A stretch of 64,000 nt of DNA from Peromyscus leucopus (taxonomy: Eukaryota; Chordata; Mammalia; Rodentia; Cricetidae), in contig NC_051071.1 of the NCBI RefSeq assembly GCF_004664715.2, positions 1,202,001 to 1,266,000 on the forward strand. The letters are read 5' to 3'. The position numbers were made by a program, and so were the translations under genes. Of the stretch, positions 45,927 through 58,303 are shown in pieces; position 1 is the stretch's first letter, and each line of letters starts with the position of its first letter. Below the pieces are notes generated by a model. It saw only the letters and a list, made by a program, of their open reading frames with translations. It was not told where the DNA came from and made no database searches.

Positions 45927-46959
45927 AAGCAGTAGTACAGGAGATTCCACTTCTCAGCCACTGTTCCCAGCACAGGATCGGGAGCCAGCAGGACCTCATG
46001 ACAACCATACATTTGGGGTTCAGATGAGACATATGCACTACACACATGACAGACACAAACCAAGGGGCACGAAGTCCAGAAAAAGAGGGTCCCTGACACA
46101 AGGCCTTTCCTGGTGACTGTCTCAAGTGGGTGCATTTGGAATTGGGGCTGTTCCCCAGCAATGGTGGGCTGCACGGGGTTAGGGAGTGAGCTCCCCTCTA
46201 ACAGCCATAGGATGGGCAAGACAGACTGGATCTGGCTCCCATCTGCCCAGGCAACCAGAATGAGATGAGGGTGGCTCCAGAGAGTGGCCAAGATTGGTGG
46301 GGGGGCGCTGAGAGACTTCATGAGAAGCCTGTACCGGAAGCAGGGAAGCAGTCATACCTAGAAGGGTGCATTCAATTCCCCAGAGGACCCATGGGCTGTG
46401 GGTATCAGCCAGGGAGCTGAAGTCAAGGGCCCAATGGGTGACTCTCAGCGGCCACATCTGTCTCCTTTGTGTGGCCATGGAGAGCCACTTCTTTCATTAT
46501 TTGTGTATTTCATTAAAGCACATCTGTGATGAACAACAGTGACCCTGGCTTCTGCAAGCCATTCATCTCAATCTGGTTATCACTAAAGCCAGGAGAAAAC
46601 ACGCTCTTAGGTTCTTAGTGAACAGCGGGTATATGACAGCTCCCGTGGGGAGGATGGAAGTTTCTGGACATGAAACATTTTCCTTCCTGAAATCCACTTT
46701 ACAAGCTCTCCCCAGGGCGTACCCAGTGCCTCCTTCTCCAAAGGAAGGACTGCAGATGGTACTGCAGGGGCCAAGTGTGTGGCTGAACTGCATCTTAAGA
46801 ACATCAACCCGAAGGCTCCCTGGATGGAGGAAACTGTTACTACAGCAGACACATCACCTCCTATCCCTGGCAAGCTTCCGGGATGATGAGCTCTATCTCA
46901 GCTGTGGCAGCGAGCCTTCCTCCAAGGGGGTGAGGGAGGGCCCCATCACCATCCCCTGT

Positions 46960-47105
46960 GGCTAAAAACAGAGCCCTCTCCATCACTGTGACAAAGACAA
47001 AAAACTTGAATTAAGAGCCTCGTCTAAAATTGACCATGATTGAAAGTTAATGATGGTGCAAATTTGGCAAAATTATTTTCACGTGCATCAAGATGTGGTC
47101 GTGGC
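46960..47105. promoter_or_regulatory. AT-rich candidate conserved non-coding element
   Basis: Non-repetitive stretch with GACAAAGACAAAAAAC (SOX/TCF-like), TGAATTAAGAGCC, TGATTGAAAGTTAATGATGG and GCAAAATTATTTTCACGTG. Candidate regulatory DNA by composition only. Confidence 0.25.
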
Positions 47106-47679
47106 ATGCATTGGGGAACCAGTGATGGGCATCTCCTGAGATCCTGTAGTGCACAGGGTCATGTGGCTTTCTGATGCACCCCTTCCTTAGCCTCAGAACC
47201 CTTGGCAGAGATCTAAGCTGTCACCACCATCACATCGAGGACCTGGGGCTGTGCCGACACATCTGCTTGTCAGCATCCCAGGCTGGAGTCCATGCTCACT
47301 GCACTTTATAATAACATCGCATTTATAATAACAAGCCAGGGACCAGCCCAACCGAGGGCCATTCCAGAAACTGTAGCAGAAACACTTAACTACCACACAG
47401 TGTGTTGGGAGGTATACATGGCACGTCTTCCCTTTTTCCACACGGACTCTAAAATGTCTGTTTACGTGTCTATTTCCTGATTTTGCAGACACAAACCATG
47501 TTCGTTCCCAGCCCTAGAGCAGAGCCAGGGTCCAGCCGACAGCTGTAAGTACTTATTGAACTGGAATGTGGCACATGATCTCTTTATGGTAACTTTAAAA
47601 ATATGTGTACTTGCACAGCTCCATAGGAACCAATCCAGACATATGTATGTACACATCCCCATAAAAACTCCCCACAGAG

Positions 47680-47680
<1 letters not shown>

Positions 47681-47718
<38 letters not shown>

Positions 47719-47744
47719 CGCGCACACACGCGCGCGCGGGTGTG
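47681..47744. repeat. (TG)n(CG)n(CA)n Z-DNA-prone tract
   Basis: Fifteen TG units, six CG units, CACACA and four more CG units form over 55 bases of strictly alternating purine and pyrimidine. The TG...CG...CA order is also partly palindromic. Confidence 0.95.
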
Positions 47745-48936
47745 CACCTCCCCAGGGGCCCACAGACACATGTGCATGCACGCATCCGCAGTAGAAGTGT
47801 GCGTGTGCCCACAGACATGCATGCAAAAAGCACACAGGCAAGAATGGCGTCTGCATCTGCATGATGAGCAATGGCTCCAGGCTGTCATGAGTCAGTTCCC
47901 CACTCTTCTGCCTGTTCCTGCTTTTCTCCAGCAAGCAAGCTATTTGCAACCTGGGCAAACACTGAGCAGCAGGAGAGGTCGCGTCTGTGACAGCTGCATG
48001 GAGATGTGCTCCGACTTCGAGCCAAGCGCTGCTTCCTGACCTGGCTTCAAGTTCTTACAGTCACCTGGCTTATGTGCTTACGTCATATGTGCTGATTTAA
48101 TCTCCCTCACATTCTGTCCCTGTCGCTGGGGACACTGGGAGCTGGCTGCACATTTCTCTGTGAGGAACCAGATGAAGACTTACCTGCGACTAAGTCCCCC
48201 TGAGAAGACAAGCTCCTCTCCCACAGAGTCCGTCCAGCCCTGAAGTCCACTTGGGCCTGCAGGAAGTCCCACTGTCTGTCTAAACTGACCAGTGCGGGCG
48301 GAAGTAGGGTAATTGGGTGGCTGAGTGAACCTTCAGGAACCTGAGCCCATGTCAGAGGTGTGACAGGGTCAAAAGCTGCTCCAGAGAAATGCCCAGCTCT
48401 TGAAGGCATGGCCTCAGGACAAGGAGGGAAGGTCTAACCATGGGATTCACAAGGTGGTTTGGCCAGAGTAACTGAGGCATCACTCCTGGCCATCTGAGAG
48501 GCCAGGGCCTCAGTGGCAGCCTGGATCGAGGGAAGAACAGATAGCCATGCCGAGCTGGCCTCATCCAGGGAGGGGGCAGTGCTACCCAGATCTCCCCCAG
48601 CCCCACCCCTCCACCCCCAATCACACACTGGAAAAGCCTAGGCCATAAGAGGAGCCTGGCTGAGCCCACACCGCCCCTCTGCTGTGCCTTGTCTTATCCT
48701 GGGAGGCTGACTGGTACAGGGTCTGAACAAATGAGCAAAAGTTCCACTCTGAACAAGACTCCCAGTCCCCACCCCACATCCCAGACAACCGGGAACTCAG
48801 AATGGACCCCAGAGCCAAGGATAAAGTGGAACCATCAACCTTCGAGAGTTTGCTGGGCAGGAAATCGGCAACTTGGAGTTAACTAAAGATTGGCAGCTGA
48901 GACATCAATGCATATAACACAATAGAAAAAAAATAT

Positions 48937-49040
48937 GGCCGGTTGTGGTGGCGCACGCCAGTAGGATTTGCTGAAGGAGGCGGAGGCAGGAGGATCACAA
49001 GTTCAAGGCCAGCCTGGTCTACACATTGAAAAAAAAATAT
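48937..49040 (+). mobile_element. B1 SINE (short)
   Basis: GGCCGGTTGTGGTGGCGCAC, GGCGGAGGCAGGAGGATCAC and AAGGCCAGCCTGGTCTACAC are B1 marks. The element ends early in an A-run at about 49029-49036. Confidence 0.93.
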
Positions 49041-49125
49041 GAATAAACTAGATCTACCTGACTAAAAACTTAGATGTTTGTCCCGAGTTTCTTTTGGACC
49101 TGACAACTAGCACTTACGAGATGGA

Positions 49126-49203
49126 GGGGCTGGGATATGCTGGGCTGGGTGAAGCGCCCAGCATAGTACCTGGGAGGCCAGGGCTTCACCCCCAGCACCT
49201 CAA
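49126..49203 (+). mobile_element. ID-type SINE
   Basis: GGGGCTGGGATATGCTGGGC, GAAGCGCCCAGCATAGTACC and GGCTTCACCCCCAGCACC match the tRNA-Ala-derived ID body. The tail is absent or altered. Confidence 0.7.
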
Positions 49204-49254
49204 AGGGAAGGGGTGGGGACAATAAGAGGAGGGGAGGAGAGGAAGGGAAGTATT

Positions 49255-49588
49255 TTAGTTAGTTTCTCTTTTGTTGTGTTAAAACACTGACCAAAAGCAA
49301 CTTGGGGAGGAAGGGGTTTACTTGGTTGCACTTTACAGTGAATTATCCCATCATCAAGGGAAGCTGGGGCAGAGGCTGAGCAGAGACCACTGAGGATCAC
49401 TGCTTACTGGATTGTTCTCTCCTGAGTGTTCAGCTCCCTTTCTTATACATTGCAGACCCGCCTGTCCAGGGATGCTGCTTCCCCGGGAGACGGCTGGATG
49501 CTCCTTCATTAATTGGAACCCCGCTTCATCGCCAATCATGAAAACGCCCCCGCAAATGTGCCTACAAGCCAGTCTAATGGGGAGAATG
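49255..49588 (-). mobile_element. MaLR/ERVL-type solo LTR, antisense
   Basis: TTAGTTAGTTTCTCTTTTGT, GTTAAAACACTGACCAAAAG, CAACTTGGGGAGGAAGGGGT, CCATCATCAAGGGAAGCTGG and GCCTACAAGCCAGTCTAATG give the reverse-complement pattern of a common rodent LTR. The subfamily is not fixed. Confidence 0.75.
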
Positions 49589-49659
49589 ACAAAGACCCGT
49601 ATTGGAGCACTCCCATTGCCAAAGAAAACCTGCAGACAGCAAATGAGCCAGGAAGATGT

Positions 49660-50095
49660 GTTCAGTGTCATCAGTTACTGAAGAAACGTCAATTGAACCA
49701 CAATGCAAACCTTTACACTTTGGAGAACACCCAAAATATAAAAGTTGGCAATGCAAGGAGCTCCGAGGATGGAGTAACTGACGCTCTCCTGACCCAGGGT
49801 TGGGACTCAATGGTCCCAGAGTCAATTTGGCATTGTTTTATGAAGTTAAATCCATCCTTTCACACATGAGTGACCCCACCTGGTATTCATCCGAGAGAAA
49901 CAGCGGCGTATGTCTACACAAAGACCAGTGCAGGGTTCACAGGAGCTTGTACATGACAGGAAGGAACATAGAAACTGACCAGATGCCCTTCAGTCAGGGA
50001 CAGGATAAAGAAACTGCTGGCCTGTGTGTCAGGAGACCAGAAAGTACCACAAAGGAACAAACTCCTGCCGCACACCACACGGATGGTCTGTAGGC
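49660..50095 (+). mobile_element. Ancient L1 3' fragment
   Basis: TGAGTGACCCCACCTGGTAT, TCATCCGAGAGAAACAGCGG, ATGTCTACACAAAGACCAGT and AACTGACCAGATGCCCTTCA match the C-terminal ORF2/3' region of old L1 elements (CCAAATGTCCATCAACAGG). Reading frame destroyed. A likely continuation is at 51020-51112. Confidence 0.7.
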
Positions 50096-50104
50096 GTCAC
50101 CAGC

Positions 50105-50815
50105 TAAACATGAAGTGTCCCACAGGTTTGGATATTAAAGGTTTGGTTCCATCTTGGGGAGCTATTTCGTGAGGAAACTAAGAGTTGGGACCTAGTTGGA
50201 GGAAGTGATGTCACTGAGGGGTATGACCTTAAACAAGATTCTAGGACCCTCAGTCCTTTCCTTGCTTTTCTACGGCCACCTTGAGATGAGCGTGTCTGCC
50301 TCAGCATGCCCTTCCACCATGATGCATGCCCTTCCACCATGATGCATGCTCTCCTACCATGATGCATGCTCTCCTACTGTGATGTATATTCTTCTACCAT
50401 GATGCATATTCTCCCACCATGATGCATGCTCTCCCACTATGATGCATGCCCTTCACCATGATGCATGTCCACCTACTGTGATGTATGCCTTTCCACCTTG
50501 ATGTATGCCTTCCCACCATAATGCATGCTCTCCTACTGTGATGTATGCTATTTTACCATGATGCATGCTCTCCTACTGTGATGTATATTCTTCTACCATG
50601 ATGCATGCTCTCCCACCATGATGCATATCCCTCACCATGATGCATGCCCCCCCACTATAATGCATGCTTTTCAACCATGATGCATGCTCTCCCACCATGA
50701 TGCATGCCCTTCCACCATGATGCTCTGCCTCCATGGGCTGAGCTGTGCATTTGAAACTACAAGCCATCAAAGATCTTTTCTCCTTATAGGAGTATTTGCC
50801 ACAGAAATAAAATGC
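50105..50815 (+). mobile_element. Older LTR-like element carrying a minisatellite
   Basis: GAAGTGTCCCACAGGTTTGG, TTAAAGGTTTGGTTCCATCT, GACCTAGTTGGAGGAAGTGA and, after the repeat, CATGATGCTCTGCCTCC plus TTTTCTCCTTATAGG and ACAGAAATAAAATGC follow an old LTR-like repeat. The copy at 63750 shares this pattern. Family name uncertain. Confidence 0.55.
50303..50724 (+). repeat. 20-bp minisatellite
   Basis: About 21 diverged units of TCTCCCACCATGATGCATGC. The unit resembles the CTCCACCATGATGCTCTGCC stretch of the host repeat at its right end, so the array probably expanded from it. Every unit carries an ATGCAT palindrome or variant. Confidence 0.93.
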
Positions 50816-51019
50816 AGACTAACATGCAGGATTTCCATGAGTGTGAAAGAAGCCTGCCTCCGAAGATGGCACACTCCACATTAGTCTCCTTGCACAGCAC
50901 TCTGGGAAAGGCAGCATGTTTGAATGAGAGACAGAGCCACAGGTGCCAGGGCACTGAGTACAAAGGGCAAGGTCCTGGGCTGCTGGGTGCTGCTATGGGA
51001 AAGCATAGTACCAGTGCTG

Positions 51020-51112
51020 CTCATATTACATGATCAAAACTTACCCAGGAACACACTTTAAAAGGCATGCATGCTTTAGAGTATACCAATTACACCTCAA
51101 CAAACCTGTGTC
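51020..51112 (+). mobile_element. L1 3' terminus
   Basis: TGATCAAAACTTACCCAGGA and GTATACCAATTACACCTCAA followed by CAAACCTGTGTC resemble the L1 end GTAAATTATACCTCAATAAA. Likely the same L1 as 49660-50095, split by the 50105-50815 element. Confidence 0.55.
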
Positions 51113-51514
51113 AAATAGCAAGTACTTTCATTGCACCAACCACTGACTTAGGAACACCCAGCTTATAAATGCCAGACCCACACATCTGGCCTCTGCAGGG
51201 TCCAGAGCCGAAGCAAACTGACCATGACATACCACCAAGATCTTCGACAACAGATGTTAATGTGGAGATCCCCAATGTGGAGTCCACTCCTTGATGTCCC
51301 CTCTGATGTCCTCTTAGCACGGGTTGCCCATACTGCCCTCTTCCTGCCCCTATGGCACATGCCAGCACTGGGCAGCTGTGCTCAGTTTCCCACCAGCCCC
51401 ACAGCCTCCAGCCTGAGCTGACTCTGCCCTTCCAGGGTTCCCCAGCATGCAGGCACCCTATTTCTGTCAGCTTACACAACCATCATGACAGTTAAGCAAG
51501 GAGCTGTCATGGGC

Positions 51515-51640
51515 ACCACCACACGTGGAAACTGAGGCTTGATGAGGCGAAGTCAACACAGCATCCTCCGCAGGATACGAGACCCCAAAGAGATGAAGCT
51601 CCATGCCACATGCTCCCGGTCTCTGTGGAGGCAGCTACAC
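51515..51640 (+). mobile_element. MIR SINE remnant
   Basis: GTGGAAACTGAGGCTTGATG and GGCGAAGTCAACACAGC follow the MIR core. Confidence 0.6.
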
Positions 51641-52548
51641 AGCAGCTCGGTTCAAATGCAAATCATTAAAACCCGCAGCTCCAGAGCCCCAGGATCTACC
51701 CCACCGACCATCTGTGGGCCCACACACAAGAGAAAGGACAACCTGGGCTCAGACTCAACCCGTGCTCTTCTTCATCTGATGATAAATGGATAAAGTGCTC
51801 GCCAAGACATTGAAATCTGAAGCAGAAGGAGGCGGAGTGCAAGACCTACATGTGAAATAATGAATTCATAATCCTCCCAAAGACAGTTGGCATGGGAAAC
51901 TGACATCACTATGGAAACCAGGCAAGCATGGCATGTCCCTGGGAGGGCAGGGCAGAGCCAGCCACCTTAGCTCTGGGCTGCAGAGAGGGATAGGGCTCCG
52001 TGCTGGGTTTGGCAGCCCTGGGAGAACCCTGGTGTTTCCAACATGCTATTGGTTCCAAAGGGCCAGAGGGAACAATACCTGCCCAATACACAACTCAATC
52101 TGGGAAAGCCTTGGCTTGCACACACAGCTCTCAGAGTGGGGGCATGGGCGGAAAAAGGTGGCATTCTGGGTTGCAGGCCAAAAGAGAGCAGCTTCCTGGA
52201 TGAGCAGCCCTGAGGCTGGTGGGGCAGGATCAGCCATGGCTGCCTGGAAGACAAGCGGGCACCTATTGACTGGGGAGCCAAGGAAGAAAATGGCCAGAGA
52301 CAGCATGGAGATGTGAAGGCCTGGGATGTGGGAAGGAGGAGCTAGCTGGAGAATAAAGGGGAGCAATAGCGGTGTCCCGCCAGAGGAACCCTGGCAAAGG
52401 GAACAGTTGACCCACCTGAGAAACAGCTCAGGACTGGGGGAGGACTGAGGGGCTCATGGAGCCATCTCGGCACAGAGCAGGGAATGTTAACAAATGAATG
52501 GTGCTGTTGTGCCAGAACACTGATCCACCTGCCCACACACAGGCCACA

Positions 52549-52550
<2 letters not shown>

Positions 52551-52610
<60 letters not shown>
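52551..52610. repeat. (CT)n microsatellite
   Basis: Thirty pure CT units. Confidence 0.97.
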
Positions 52611-52612
<2 letters not shown>

Positions 52613-53194
52613 AAAAGCTCAGGCAACATCTGCGTATTGTTTTTCAATAAGAATTTGGCTGCTGAGGACCCTAGTTGTAAATAAGTCTTCTGGAGTTAAT
52701 TCTGCTCTCACCTTCCCTACAGCTCATTATTGAGGAATCGTAATGGCGAGGTTCCCAAGCAACCCAGCTGTCCTCTGAATACACTTCTCCCCTCCTCCTC
52801 CTCCCCAAGCAGAGCCATCTTGGCTCACAGCAGGTCGCTGGGCCTGGGGTTGCAGGCCTCTGCTCTGGCTCCCACACTGGAGCTGGGAGGACTCCACAGA
52901 GGTGCTGAAAGCTTCTCAGCCAGGGTGGACCTGAACCCCTGAGGCCAGGCTGCAGGTTACAGAGACCGAGAACATGGCCTGGCTGTGGTCAGAGCTGGTG
53001 ACTTCTGAGGTTTGTTTGCTTTGCACACAGCCCTGGGAAAAGCCCAGGGACGGGGCCCCTCAATCAGAATGGAGGGCCTGGCCGGGACATCGGGAAGGCT
53101 GGCAGAGGTGGGATGTGGCGGGCCTGCCATGGGAGACCAGCTGGAAGTGCTAGCCCTGGGGGGGTGCTGAGCCTCTCTAAACCAGTCCTACACT

Positions 53195-53280
53195 GAGAGG
53201 TTGTTACTCCATCTTCACTTGTGAGGAAATGGAGACAGGCTCCGTGAGGCAGTTCACTACCCAAGCTCAGAAAGCTGCCA
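53195..53280 (+). mobile_element. MIR SINE remnant
   Basis: TTGTTACTCCATCTTCACTT, GTGAGGAAATGGAGACAGGC and CTACCCAAGCTCAGAAAGCT match MIR in order. Confidence 0.65.
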
Positions 53281-54420
53281 TGGTCCCTGCCTGCCAGAAG
53301 ACAGGGACAGAGAACGGCAGGGCAAGGGGCTGAGTCCTGGTAAGAGCCACTGTGGGGTGATGGGGGCTACTTTGCAGAGAGCATGAGGAGCAGGGGAAGA
53401 GGCAGAGGCCGTGCCACTCTCCAAAGCACAGCAGAGAGGTGGAGTCTGGGGGAGGGGCTGAAAGGAGAGGACATCTCAAGTACTCCAGGGGAGAAGGCTA
53501 GAGGGAACTTACTCTCACCCACCTCTCCTGCGTGACCCCTGAGGCAGACACAGCCCTGAGGTCCTGTGGTCTAGCTAGTCAACACCTGTCTCAGTACTCT
53601 GGTTTCCCTGTCGATGTAAACAGGCAGCTGTGAGGGGCAGGGAGCTGACGCCGTCCGTCCGGGGCAGATCTGACTCATGTAATATTCCTGTCAACACATT
53701 TGGGCCTTTCAGACAGAGTAGCTGCTTCCAGAGCCAAGGTGGTCCTCAGGCTCAGCCTTCTTGGAGCCTGCTCCCTGGTACCACAACCAGAGTCGGGCCC
53801 TGTGTGCCCACCCCGTCACTATCACCGTGAACACAGAATCTAGGCCCTGGAGGGATGGCCACATACCCTGAGGGGAAGAAAGGATCCAAGCCTCCTGGGG
53901 CCAGAGACTAAGCCTGGGAGCTGCAAAGTTCCACACACCGAGGCAAGAGTGAAAATCCATTGACATAAAGCGTGAGGCAGAGCGGGGGTGGGGGTTGGGG
54001 GGCTGTTATGGAGGGAATCTCCTGAGCTGAGATTTGGGGTCAGGGTTTGGGCCCCTGCCAATGTCTGCATTATGCCTGGAGGCCTTTCTTTTGAAACCGT
54101 CTCTTTTTGTTTTCCCACTCCCCCAAATTTATTTAAAAATAAACTGCGAATCTGATGCACGCTTTCACCCCTGCTGTAATGAGCAATTTCCTAGTGGGAC
54201 TTAGAGCCAACACCAGCTCAGGAGCAGGCAGGCCGGCAGGGTTCCCTGTGCCAGTAGATGCCATCACTGCAAACGATGAGTCTGATCTGGTGGATGGGGG
54301 GTACTCTGGGGGCACACCTAGCACCCTCCTCTGCCGCTGCACCCATACACTGGTACTGTGGGTGTCCCTCGGAAAAGTTGCCACATAAAGCTTGCAACAA
54401 CACTAAAGCCTAAATAAGAA

Positions 54421-54515
54421 TGTTCCCATGGGGAACTTGAAGCCCAGAGGTTAAGTAACTTGCCCATGGCTGAACATGGGAACTCACACCCAGGCTGTCA
54501 GGTCTTATAATCCAC
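54421..54515 (+). mobile_element. MIR SINE remnant
   Basis: CCCAGAGGTTAAGTAACTTG followed by CCCATGGCTGAACATGG is the conserved MIR core. Confidence 0.75.
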
Positions 54516-55082
54516 GCCTCACTGTTATTGAGTTGACTGATCTCTCATCTCTAAACATACTCAAGGTTGTGGTGTCCCTCGAATGGTGGTTTTTGCCTGG
54601 ACAGGTCAGTGTCAAAGACGGCAGGATAAACCCTCCCTTGCAGAAAAATGCGTACTTCCACTAACACAGCTGAGGTGACGTCATTGCCATCCCCAGGCTC
54701 CCCTTGGGGCCTGTCTTCTGAGACACTGGGCAGGGCTCACCACTGTTCTGGAGTCCTGGTTAGGAACCTTCACACACTGAACTACTCCTGCTTCTGAAGA
54801 TGCTCCCTCTGTTAACTCTGGCCAGGACAAGTTCCCGTCAACTTGTCCATGGACTCCCATGAACTTCTCCAGTTCCTTCTCTCACTGGAGGCTCGGCTGA
54901 GGGGTGCTGAGCATCTATAGGATGCTGAGAAGAGAGATAGATGATGGGACCATGGAGGAAAGGGACTGTCACATGATCAACCCCTGAGTCTTTCCGGTGC
55001 ACCCAGATCTGCCAGAGACGCAGGAAAGAACAGACAGACAGACGGCTATGCAAGAAGATGCTTGATTCTTTTCAGGGCAGAC

Positions 55083-55083
<1 letters not shown>

Positions 55084-55123
<40 letters not shown>

Positions 55124-55194
55124 ACACACACATACACACACACACATACACATACACACACACAGACACACAGACACACAGACAGACACACACA

Positions 55195-55247
<53 letters not shown>
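55084..55247. repeat. (CA)n array with TA and GA interruptions
   Basis: About 164 bp, mainly CA, with ATACACAC and GACACA interruptions and a long uninterrupted right arm. Confidence 0.97.
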
Positions 55248-55249
<2 letters not shown>

Positions 55250-56635
55250 CCCACCTCTTTGTGAGGCATATTAATGGGACCAGGTAAGAGGGCCCAGCTC
55301 TGCATGGGATGGGTTTCCCGGACTTCCCATTTGCCTTAGGTTATCAGGGATAAGGGCATGAGGGATGAATGCCCTGACCACACCATCCTTGAGAAGACCA
55401 GGCCATCTGGTCCTCAGAGGGTCTGACTAGACCACCGTCACCAGGTGAAGCCTAGAGTGGGTGAGTGCTGTCCACATAGGTAACAAAGGGTAAAGTTAAG
55501 AGCTAGGGCCGGGAAAGCAAGGGACGGGAGGATGGAGAGGAAATGTCAAGAGGTTCCGAGCCTTCCCTTGCCCATCTACAGATGACCGAAGCGCCACAGA
55601 GGAGGAGGCAGCAGGGCTCCTGGGCACCGGCCCGCTCTCACAGAACTGTGCAGCTATACTTCTGCTGCCGTGACAACCAGAATAAGAACCGTGAGCCCAC
55701 ATTCTATACCTGGAGATGCCAAGCCACACTGAAAGGCTTCTGGGCATATGACACTCGGGTTCAGTCTCAGCAGTGGGGCTGGGAAAAGCCCCGTCCTAGC
55801 AGTGGTGGCCTTGGTCCCCGCCAAGTGAGACAGAAGCAAGGGTTGGCTGTGAACTGATCTGATACTCTGCCAAGGCGAGTGGTCTCTCTTCCTGGGGTGT
55901 CTATGAAATGTGTGTGTCCTGGGGTGTCTGTGAAGTGCGCGTGTCGCTTTTCCCATTAGGGCAGCTCTGGTAGGAGGGCACAACCACAAACCCAGGTGCG
56001 GGACTCAGCAGCCTGCAGCCTGCTCCATGCAGGTCCCAGGAATGGCAGGTGCCTGTGTGCCCAGTGTGCAAAGCATGCAGCAGCCAACTCCCACCATATC
56101 CCATATCTTGTCTTACACACCAGTGCTCTCCAAGACCCTGGTGCGAAATTGCTATGGCGTCAGGATGTGTGAGCGTCACTACTGACCCCCTACATTGAAA
56201 GTGGAATGCCTGATGGCAGGCACCTGGCTCAAAACTCCACGTCGGGCCAGGCATCCATCTCAGCCTGCAGCTTGCCTATCTCATTCCTCCTATCAAACCC
56301 CGGATTCCCATCGGCATGCTCCTCCTCCAATCCCTTGCAGGGGTTCCCTCAGTCCCGTGCAGGCTTCTGCTCCCATGCGCTTTACCTTCCACTCCAGCAG
56401 GGTCCTCCCTCTCACAGGGACCATAGCAACCACTTGGCATGGTCATCAGGGACATCTGGGCTTCCCTTCTACCAGCCATGCTGCAACCAGAGCCACGATT
56501 CCAAAAGGTAAATCAAACCAACCACCTCCCAGGACCCATGGGTGCCATGACAGCTGGAAGGCCTCTAACCCGGCTCCCTTTGGACTCTGACCTTTGCTAG
56601 AACACAGGTCACAAGTGCTTTAGTGAGCACTCGGA
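55250..56635. other. Intronic sequence, nothing assignable
   Basis: No gene or clear repeat. The 131-codon frame at 56195-56590 overlaps another frame and has no recognisable domain. Confidence 0.45.
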
Positions 56636-56638
56636 GTG

Positions 56639-57382
56639 TGGCGGTGGTAGTGATGGTGGTGACAATATTGATGGTGCTGGTGTTGATAGTGGCAATACTG
56701 ATGGTGGTAATGGTGCTGGTAATGGTCACGGTGTTGACAATGGTGGTGGTGGTGGTGATGGAGATGGTGTTGGTGATAGAAATGGTTGTGATGACTGTAG
56801 AGATGGTAACGGTGGTAACAATGGTGTTCATGGTCAAGTGGTAGTGGTGTTGAAAATGGTACTGATGATAGTAGTGACGCTGGTGGTAATGATGGTGGTG
56901 ATAGTACTGATGATATGGACGGTGATGATGGCGATGATGGTAATGAGAGTGGTGATGCTACTGATGGTAATGGTGGTCATGATTGTAATGATGGTGGGGA
57001 TATGGTGGTAGTGATGGTGGAGGTGGTGGTGGTGATGGTGTTGATGGAAGCAATGGCAATGGTGATGGTGTTTATGGAGATGGTGGTCGTGTGTGATGTT
57101 GATGGTGGTAGTGATGGTGATAGTGTGGTATTAATGGTAATGGCATTGATGGTGATAGTGGTGGTGATGGTGATAATGGTGTTGGTGGTGGTATTGATGG
57201 TAGTGGCAATAGTGTTGATAGTGGTGATGGTGGTGGTAATGATGGTGTTGATGGGTGTAGTGGTGGTGGTGATGGGAGTTTGTGGCGATAGTGGTAGTAT
57301 GTGATGATAGTGGTGGAGATAGAATTGGTCGTGGTGGTAGTGATGGTGGGGATGGTGGTGCTGATATTGGTGGTGGTGGGAT
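56639..57382 (+). repeat. (TGG/TGA)n trinucleotide-type array
   Basis: About 740 bp of GGTGATGGTGGTAATGATGG-like units, almost purely G, T and A. Met/Val-rich and Asp/Gly-rich frames on + and Thr/Ile/His-rich frames on - are artefacts. Confidence 0.94.
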
Positions 57383-57947
57383 GGCAGAAGTGGTTAGCAT
57401 AACCACTGCTCATACTCTGCCTGGGGAGGTGGCAGCCTCTGAGGTCAGCCTGTGCCGAGAACTGTGGCTTCTCAGAGACATGCCCTCTTGGACCCTATAC
57501 CCAGGCCGCAGCATAGACACGGCTGCTCTGGGTGCCCAGAAATTGTCCTGTAGCTGGAAGTGTTGAGCCACTGCTCTGTGAATCCTATCAACAGCTCTGC
57601 AACTCTGCCTGGAAAGTCAAATTTGTCAGAGAAGGTTGGTGGTAGCTTTCCTAAGGCCTGAAGTTGGAATGTCAGCTCCTCCTCTAGGGCAGGGAAATCT
57701 GCTTGGAAGAGGTACAGAGATAGGGGAATGCTGAGTAAGAGCGCTAGCCAGGAGCACCATTTCCTAGCAAGCATCAGCACTCACCCATTATGATGCCACA
57801 TTCCTAGTTTCCAGATTGGGGTGGGCAATCAGAGGTGCTGTAGCTGTAGGTGGGTGTTAGAGATACAGGGGACATTCTCATGACCCTGCCTCAGCACCCA
57901 CAGCTGGCTCCCTCTGCCCTTCTACATGCCATCCTCTTCACTGAATC

Positions 57948-58303
57948 TCTTAGTTACTTCTCTCTTCCTCGTGACCAAATATCTGAGAAGCAGCAGCCGA
58001 AGGGAAGAGATGTTTATTTCATCTCATGGCTTGGGAGGTATACTCCATCACCGTGGAGAAGGCGTAGCTGTGGGACCAGCTCCTATCTCTGGCAACACAA
58101 GGGTGCTTGCTCGCATCTGGGCAGATGTAGAGGCTGAAAGGGAGGGAGACTGGCACTCAGCTGCCATCCCTCTTTTTTCCTTATTCCTTCTGGGTCCCAA
58201 GCCCATAACATGGGATGACAACCTCACAGGCATACCCAAAGGTACTCCTCACTAATACCCTAGGTGATTCTTAACCTATCCAAGTCCACAAGAGACATTT
58301 ACC
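57948..58303 (-). mobile_element. MaLR/ERVL-type solo LTR, antisense
   Basis: TTAGTTACTTCTCTCTTCCT, GAGATGTTTATTTCATCTCA, CATGGCTTGGGAGG and TAGGTGATTCTTAACCTATC give a reverse-oriented rodent LTR pattern. It is more diverged than the copies at 49255 and 61300. Confidence 0.6.

Larger units (their letters stand above)
52615..55080. other. Intronic sequence, mostly unassigned
   Basis: Unique GC-rich DNA apart from the two MIR remnants listed. No gene recognised. Confidence 0.45.

Noticed and set aside
52470..52515. Possible preceding Sorcs2 exon because of a GTGCTGTTGTGCCAGA stretch
   Set aside because: The minus-strand translation does not give the expected HNQAMVHW-type segment and there is no suitable GT donor.
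56623..57413. Met/Val-, Asp/Gly- and Thr/His-rich open frames
   Set aside because: Products of the TGG/TGA array in alternate frames.
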